From Thermoplasmatota archaeon (GTDB lineage: Archaea; Thermoplasmatota; E2; DHVEG-1), in the NCBI GenBank assembly GCA_018334795.1, contig JAGXLH010000068.1, positions 1-9,648 of the forward strand: 9,648 nt of DNA, written 5' to 3'. Shown one piece after another: positions 5,897-9,648 of this stretch. How positions within the stretch are numbered: the stretch's first letter is position 1; every line of letters begins with the position of its first letter. The position numbers and the translations under genes are program-made. The notes beneath the pieces are model-generated. The model did not search any database, was not told where the DNA came from, and saw only the letters and a list, made by a program, of their open reading frames with translations.

Positions 5897-7120
5897 TTAT
5901 TTTTTCTTAGTGACAACCTTTACGGATTTTGGTTTCTTTACCACATTACCCATTTTCATACCAACAATGGTTTTCACATTCTTGTTATGAGCAATGTCAA
6001 GTAATCTTTGAGTGATAATTCCATCAAAGACAACGGTTTCAATGTTTTTACTTTTCTTTAATTCATCAGTTAACTCTCGGACGGGAATCTTTTTTATTTC
6101 CTTATCTTTTTTATCCAAAAGAACTGCTTTTAAAGATCCTGAAACATCATCAAGAATGGAAAAATAATCATCCGATTTTCCTTTACTTGAGGATGATTTC
6201 TTTGACGAAGAACTTTTAGATTCCTTCTTGGGTTCTTTTTCATTGTTCGTATTTTTGCTGAAAGTATCTTGTTTGCTCTTATGCATTTCAATATTATACA
6301 TTTCAGCGTATTGTTCCGCAGGAATCTTATTTTTCAACGCTTTCATCACAAGTTTCTGAGGGATTTCTTCTACTTCACGAGTTTGTGGTGCCCGAGAAAC
6401 AAAATCAATATCAGCGGTTTGTAATAATTCTTTTAAAATCAGTTCGCCGCCACGGTCACCATCAACAAAAGCAGTGGTTATTCGCTCCTTGGTTAAATCT
6501 GCCACGGTCTTTGGCAAATTAGTTCCACCAACAGCGATAACGTTCTTAATGCCATAGCGTAACAAATTAAGCACGTCTCGACGTCCTTCAACTACGATGA
6601 TGGCATCACTTTTCTCAATGTTAGGACCAGCTGGGCATCGTTCCGGACCAAAATTAATGATCTCTTCGATTTGCACGGCTTGCCGAACATTGTCTGCGAT
6701 GCTTCCACCTTCAACTTTTCCTTCTTCAAGAACCTTATTTAACAGTTTCTTTGCTCGTTCGATGACCTGTTTTCTTCGTGCTACTCGAACATCTTCTACT
6801 TCTTCAGCTTCAATCGTAGCCTTACAAGGACCAACTCGATCAATGCTTTCAAAAGCTGCTGCAAGAATAACAGTTTCCACTTTATCTAAAGAGGTTGGAA
6901 GCGTAATCGTGCCTTGGCTTTTGCCATTTTTTGATTCTAATTCTACTTCAATTCGACCAACACGAGCAGATCGTTGTAACTCACGGAGATCAAGTTCATC
7001 TCCTAACAGTCCCTCGGTTTGACCAAAAATCGCGCCAACAACATCCGATTTCTCGATAACACCATCAGCTCGGATTGTTGCTTTAATCATATATTTTGTT
7101 GTTGCTGGATCAATAACCAT
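5897..7120 (-). CDS. dnaG: Archaeal DnaG-type primase (Toprim domain)
   Basis: A 407-residue archaeal DnaG. The conserved N-terminal block TKYMIKATIRADGVIEKSDVVGAIFGQTEGLLG (8-40) opens the protein. The Toprim domain follows: VVEGRRDVLNLLRYG (176-190) with acidic E178, and FVDGDRGGELI (218-228) with D220 and D222. A Lys/Ser-rich linker (about 293-317) leads to a small C-terminal domain with VVFDGIITQRLLDIA (363-377) and IVGMKMGNV. Archaeal DnaG can make RNA primers in vitro and is found with the exosome, where it helps bind A-rich RNA; which role dominates here is not shown. I chose ATG 7120, not the upstream GTG 7129, because that GTG lies inside the ribosome-binding site. It diverges from metS. 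Confidence 0.96.
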   Translation of the reverse strand: MVIDPATTKYMIKATIRADGVIEKSDVVGAIFGQTEGLLGDELDLRELQRSARVGRIEVELESKNGKSQGTITLPTSLDKVETVILAAAFESIDRVGPCKATIEAEEVEDVRVARRKQVIERAKKLLNKVLEEGKVEGGSIADNVRQAVQIEEIINFGPERCPAGPNIEKSDAIIVVEGRRDVLNLLRYGIKNVIAVGGTNLPKTVADLTKERITTAFVDGDRGGELILKELLQTADIDFVSRAPQTREVEEIPQKLVMKALKNKIPAEQYAEMYNIEMHKSKQDTFSKNTNNEKEPKKESKSSSSKKSSSSKGKSDDYFSILDDVSGSLKAVLLDKKDKEIKKIPVRELTDELKKSKNIETVVFDGIITQRLLDIAHNKNVKTIVGMKMGNVVKKPKSVKVVTKKK

Positions 7121-7124
7121 TAAC

Positions 7125-7131
7125 ATCACCT
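7125..7131 (-). promoter_or_regulatory. Ribosome-binding site deciding the dnaG start
   Basis: AGGTGAT on the minus strand lies 4 nt before ATG 7120, like the same AGGTGAT before thi4. The longer frame's GTG at 7127-7129 is part of this site, so it cannot be the start if the site is used. Confidence 0.75.
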
Positions 7132-7155
7132 TAAGTTCATTCTTGTGTCAATGAA

Positions 7156-7164
7156 TCTATAATC
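7156..7164 (-). promoter_or_regulatory. Probable TATA box of dnaG
   Basis: GATTATAGA on the minus strand follows an A-rich BRE-like stretch. A start near 7134 gives a very short leader that begins just before the AGGTGAT site. Confidence 0.5.
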
Positions 7165-7206
7165 TTTTTTGAAAAATAGCACGAGGTTTTCGTTTTTTTG
7201 TTCTTT

Positions 7207-7221
7207 TTACCTATTAGGTAA
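7207..7221. promoter_or_regulatory. 15-bp perfect palindrome, candidate operator
   Basis: TTACCTATTAGGTAA is a perfect inverted repeat around a single central T, in the 318-bp dnaG/metS spacer, about 45-50 bp upstream of the dnaG TATA box. It is too short and upstream of both promoters to be an RNA hairpin of either mRNA, so a protein-binding DNA site is the natural reading. No regulator is identified. Confidence 0.45.
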
Positions 7222-7269
7222 TGGAAAGAACATTCCTCAATTTTATCCTTTCGTTGTTGAAATTTTTCG

Positions 7270-7282
7270 TTTCATAGTGAAA
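7270..7282. repeat. Short inverted repeat TTTCA-TAG-TGAAA
   Basis: TTTCA (7270-7274) and TGAAA (7278-7282) flank a 3-nt centre in the dnaG/metS spacer. It may be a weak protein site, but a match this short is also likely by chance in AT-rich DNA. Confidence 0.3.
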
Positions 7283-7307
7283 GTGTGAATCTAATCCAAT
7301 GAAGGAA

Positions 7308-7333
7308 GTAACATATTTTTTAGTAAATGTTAC
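7308..7333. promoter_or_regulatory. Spaced inverted repeat upstream of metS, candidate operator
   Basis: GTAACAT (7308-7314) and ATGTTAC (7327-7333) are perfect inverted 7-mers whose centres are 19 bp apart, near two helical turns, as expected for a dimeric regulator. It ends about 33 bp before the first metS TATA-like box. Function is inferred. Confidence 0.45.
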
Positions 7334-7366
7334 AATGGTGCTATCTTTCAATAGACACAATACGTG

Positions 7367-7405
7367 ATATATTTAATGTTTATTAGCCTTGCGCCATATT
7401 TAAAT
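7367..7405 (+). promoter_or_regulatory. Two candidate TATA boxes for metS
   Basis: ATATATTTAA (7367-7376) and ATATTTAAAT (7396-7405) are tandem TATA-like elements. They would place starts near 7397 and 7426, with leaders of about 42 and 13 nt before ATG 7439. Either choice puts the longer in-frame starts at 7364 or 7376 outside the transcript. Confidence 0.5.
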
Positions 7406-7438
7406 GTTGTGTCCTTATTAGCACTGGGAATTAGTCGT

Positions 7439-9574
7439 ATGAACAAAAAAATTTACATTGGCGTAGCATGGCCATATGCAAATGGATCATTACATCTAGG
7501 TCATATTGCAGGATGTTATCTACCCGCAGATATTTTTGCACGTTTCCAACGATTGCAAGAAAACGACGTGCTTATGGTCTCTGGAAGTGATGAACATGGA
7601 ACTCCAGTGACTATTACTGCCGACAAAGAACATATTAGTCCACAGGATGTGGTTGATCGATATAATACTGAACATACAAAGAACATGAAAGATTTTGGCA
7701 TCTCTTTTGATTTGTTTACTCGCACTACAACAAAGAATCATACTCAAGTTGTTCAGGATATTTTTTCTACATTGTATGAGAAAAATCATATTTTTGATAA
7801 AGAAGTTGAATCCTTTTATTGTCATCATTGTAATCGCTTTTTACCAGATCGGTATATAGAGGGTACTTGTCCTCATTGTGGATGCGATCAAGCTCGAGGA
7901 GATCAATGTGATGAATGTGGTCAACTACTCGATCCTATTGATCTGGTTGATGTTCGCTGTAAATTATGTGGTAAAACACCGGAACTAAAGACTACGACAC
8001 ATTTATTTTTTGCATTAAATCATTTTGAAGATCGATTGACCGAGTGGATACGTGATAAAAAACACTGGAAGTCCAGTGTGTTAAAATTTACACAAAACTG
8101 GCTAAAAGAAGGATTACACAATCGGGCCATCACTCGGGATATGACCTGGGGAATCCCGGTTCCCTTGGACGGATTTGAGGAAAAACGAATTTATGTATGG
8201 TTTGATGCAGTCATTGGGTATTTAGCTGCTAGTAAAGAATGGGCTCAAAAACAAGGAGATGATGAAAAGTGGAAGGAATGGTGGGAGAACACTGATGCGA
8301 AACATTATTATTTTTTGGCAAAAGACAATATTCCATTTCACTCCATTATTTGGCCTTCGATTCTGATCGGATATGATGATCAGTTACAGTTACCTTATGA
8401 TATTCCTGCAAATGAATATCTTCGTATCGGTGGTGAACAATTCTCAAAAAGTAAAGGAACTGGTGTGTGGGTTCCGGATATTGTTAAGCATTTTGATGTT
8501 GATGCCGTTCGGTATTATTTATCTATGAATATGCCTGAGAATAAGGATTCAAACTGGGATTGGAAAGATTTTGTGATCAAAAACAACGATGAACTTGTGG
8601 GGACCTATGGTAATTTCATTCATCGAGTGGTTTCATTTACTGAGAAAAATTATGGTTGTATTCCAGAACCAGGGGATTTTGATGAAACCGATAATCATCT
8701 AGTACATGCAATTGAAGAAACCGTGCAACAGGTTCAAAAATCTCTTTCACAGTGTAAATTTAAACAAGGACTTAAACAAATTATGAGTTTAGCTAAGAAG
8801 GGAAATGTGTATTTTAATGAAAAGGAACCCTGGAAGGATATAAAAACTGATAAAGCACATTGTGCAACCACACTTTTTGTGTGTTTACGAATGCTGAAAG
8901 CATTATCTGTGTTGTTTGCTTCGTATCTTCCGTTTTCATCTCAAAAGGTTTGGGCGATGATTGGGAATTCAGGATCAGTTCATAAGGCAACATGGAATGA
9001 TGCGATTGAACCCGTTGATATTGGTTTTGAACTAGTGAAACCAAAACCATTATTTAAGAAACTTGTATTGGATGATATTATGGTAGAAGAAGACCCATTT
9101 GCAAAACTAGATTTGCGTGTTGCGGAAATCTTAGAGGTAAAGGATCATCCAAATGCCGATAAGCTGTATTTAGCCCATATTGATATTGGTGATAAGGGCA
9201 AAAGAGTGATTGTCGCTGGATTAAAAAAGCATTATACTGCTGATGATTTAACGGGTAAAAAGATTGTTGTCATAACCAATTTACAGCCTGCTACGATTCG
9301 TGGGGTGAAATCAACTGCGATGCTTCTTGCAGCAACTGATTGTGATGGATTGGTTTCATTGTTGGACCCAAAAGATGCATCTCCTGGTGATGAAGTAGTA
9401 GCTGAGGGTGTTTCACCAAATCCAGAAGAGGTACTTTCTTTTGATGATTTTCAGCAAATAACCATGATAATTAATGGTAACGGTGAGGCAGTCTATGATG
9501 GCAAAACATTAAAAACAGAATCAACAATTGTTAATACAGATAAACCAGTAAAAGAAGGAGCAAAAATACAATAA
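7439..9574 (+). CDS. metS: Methionyl-tRNA synthetase with fused tRNA-binding and EMAPII-like C-terminal domains
   Basis: A 711-residue class I synthetase that charges tRNA-Met with methionine in the cytosol. The core starts KKIYIGVAWPYANGSLHLGH, with the HIGH-type HLGH at 19-22. Four CxxC pairs (C128/C131, C144/C147, C157/C160, C174/C177) form two zinc knuckles. The KMSKS loop reads QFSKS (334-338). The anticodon helical domain spans about 380-540. A tRNA-binding OB fold follows (DPFAKLDLRVAEILEVKDHPNADKL from 552; NLQPATIRGVKSTAMLLA), then a further ~60-residue tail (about 650-711) resembling the end of EMAPII-type proteins. The start at 7439 fits the family N-terminus; longer in-frame starts lie in the promoter. 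It may share a transcript with the next gene, 26 bp on. Confidence 0.96.
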   Translation: MNKKIYIGVAWPYANGSLHLGHIAGCYLPADIFARFQRLQENDVLMVSGSDEHGTPVTITADKEHISPQDVVDRYNTEHTKNMKDFGISFDLFTRTTTKNHTQVVQDIFSTLYEKNHIFDKEVESFYCHHCNRFLPDRYIEGTCPHCGCDQARGDQCDECGQLLDPIDLVDVRCKLCGKTPELKTTTHLFFALNHFEDRLTEWIRDKKHWKSSVLKFTQNWLKEGLHNRAITRDMTWGIPVPLDGFEEKRIYVWFDAVIGYLAASKEWAQKQGDDEKWKEWWENTDAKHYYFLAKDNIPFHSIIWPSILIGYDDQLQLPYDIPANEYLRIGGEQFSKSKGTGVWVPDIVKHFDVDAVRYYLSMNMPENKDSNWDWKDFVIKNNDELVGTYGNFIHRVVSFTEKNYGCIPEPGDFDETDNHLVHAIEETVQQVQKSLSQCKFKQGLKQIMSLAKKGNVYFNEKEPWKDIKTDKAHCATTLFVCLRMLKALSVLFASYLPFSSQKVWAMIGNSGSVHKATWNDAIEPVDIGFELVKPKPLFKKLVLDDIMVEEDPFAKLDLRVAEILEVKDHPNADKLYLAHIDIGDKGKRVIVAGLKKHYTADDLTGKKIVVITNLQPATIRGVKSTAMLLAATDCDGLVSLLDPKDASPGDEVVAEGVSPNPEEVLSFDDFQQITMIINGNGEAVYDGKTLKTESTIVNTDKPVKEGAKIQ

Positions 9575-9584
9575 AAACGATGGT

Positions 9585-9591
9585 AAGGTGA
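9585..9591 (+). promoter_or_regulatory. Ribosome-binding site of the gene after metS
   Basis: AAGGTGA lies 9 nt before ATG 9601 and only 10 nt after the metS stop. It is the main evidence that a gene begins at 9601. Confidence 0.55.
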
Positions 9592-9600
9592 GTAACAAAT

Positions 9601-9648
9601 ATGGGGACCATAACTGAATTAAATCTTCCGTTTAAGGAATTTAAAAAA
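9601..9648 (+). CDS. Start of an unidentified gene, cut by window edge
   Basis: Only 16 codons are present (MGTITELNLPFKEFKK), too few to name a family. The open frame, the AAGGTGA site and the 26-bp gap after metS suggest a co-transcribed downstream gene. Confidence 0.5.
   Translation, partial: MGTITELNLPFKEFKK

Noticed and set aside
6170..6250. Lys/Ser-rich stretch in DnaG as a possible insertion or repeat element
   Set aside because: A charged low-complexity linker before the C-terminal domain is plausible for archaeal DnaG, and the frame stays open through it.
6597..7022. A 141-codon plus-strand frame opposite dnaG
   Set aside because: It is a shadow of dnaG: Ser/Arg/Thr-rich low-complexity translation, no ribosome-binding site, and the antisense strand holds all the conserved DnaG motifs.
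1..9648. Defence system, CRISPR array, transposon or prophage
   Set aside because: No array-like repeats, transposase, integrase, nuclease-helicase or toxin-antitoxin pattern is visible; genes are housekeeping or metabolic with uniform signals.

Overview
The window reads as a stretch of archaeal chromosome, AT-rich by eye. Four things point to Archaea: an archaeal-type DnaG (Toprim) primase, a UPF0058 protein, an archaeal-type Thi4 with His in place of the yeast sulfur-donor Cys, and a regular signal set of TTTATA-like boxes about 26 bp before the inferred transcript starts plus GGTGA or GGAGG ribosome-binding sites. I cannot assign a lineage from this alone; a euryarchaeal or DPANN-type genome fits, but that is inference.

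Layout. The left edge (2-1042, minus) is the N-terminal nine tenths of a saccharopine/lysine-6-dehydrogenase-like enzyme. It diverges from a two-gene plus-strand unit: a phenylacetate-CoA ligase family enzyme (1188-2480) and, 36 bp later, an auxin-efflux-carrier (AEC) type permease (2517-3566). This unit converges on thi4 (3695-4474, minus), the thiazole synthase. thi4 diverges from a RimI-like GNAT acetyltransferase (4567-5010), whose 3' end overlaps by 26 bp with a convergent UPF0058 gene (4985-5302, minus). A low-confidence two-helix membrane ORF (5419-5661) and a GC-richer, hairpin-forming intergenic stretch (5660-5760) follow. The right third holds dnaG (5897-7120, minus) and metS (7439-9574, plus), which diverge from a 318-bp spacer with three short inverted repeats. 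Sixteen codons of a further gene begin at 9601, probably co-transcribed with metS.

Function. Most of the genes are housekeeping or central-metabolism genes: RNA processing or replication (dnaG), translation (metS), N-terminal acetylation (GNAT) and thiamin precursor synthesis (thi4). The most pathway-like unit is the ligase plus permease pair, which may move and activate an aryl or other organic acid. I see no defence system, mobile element, CRISPR array, tRNA or rRNA. The best leads are the EMAPII-like tail and altered KMSKS loop of MetRS, the palindromes between dnaG and metS, the ligase/permease pair, and the structured spacer near 5660-5760. Start codons were revised for four genes from ribosome-binding-site and promoter positions.
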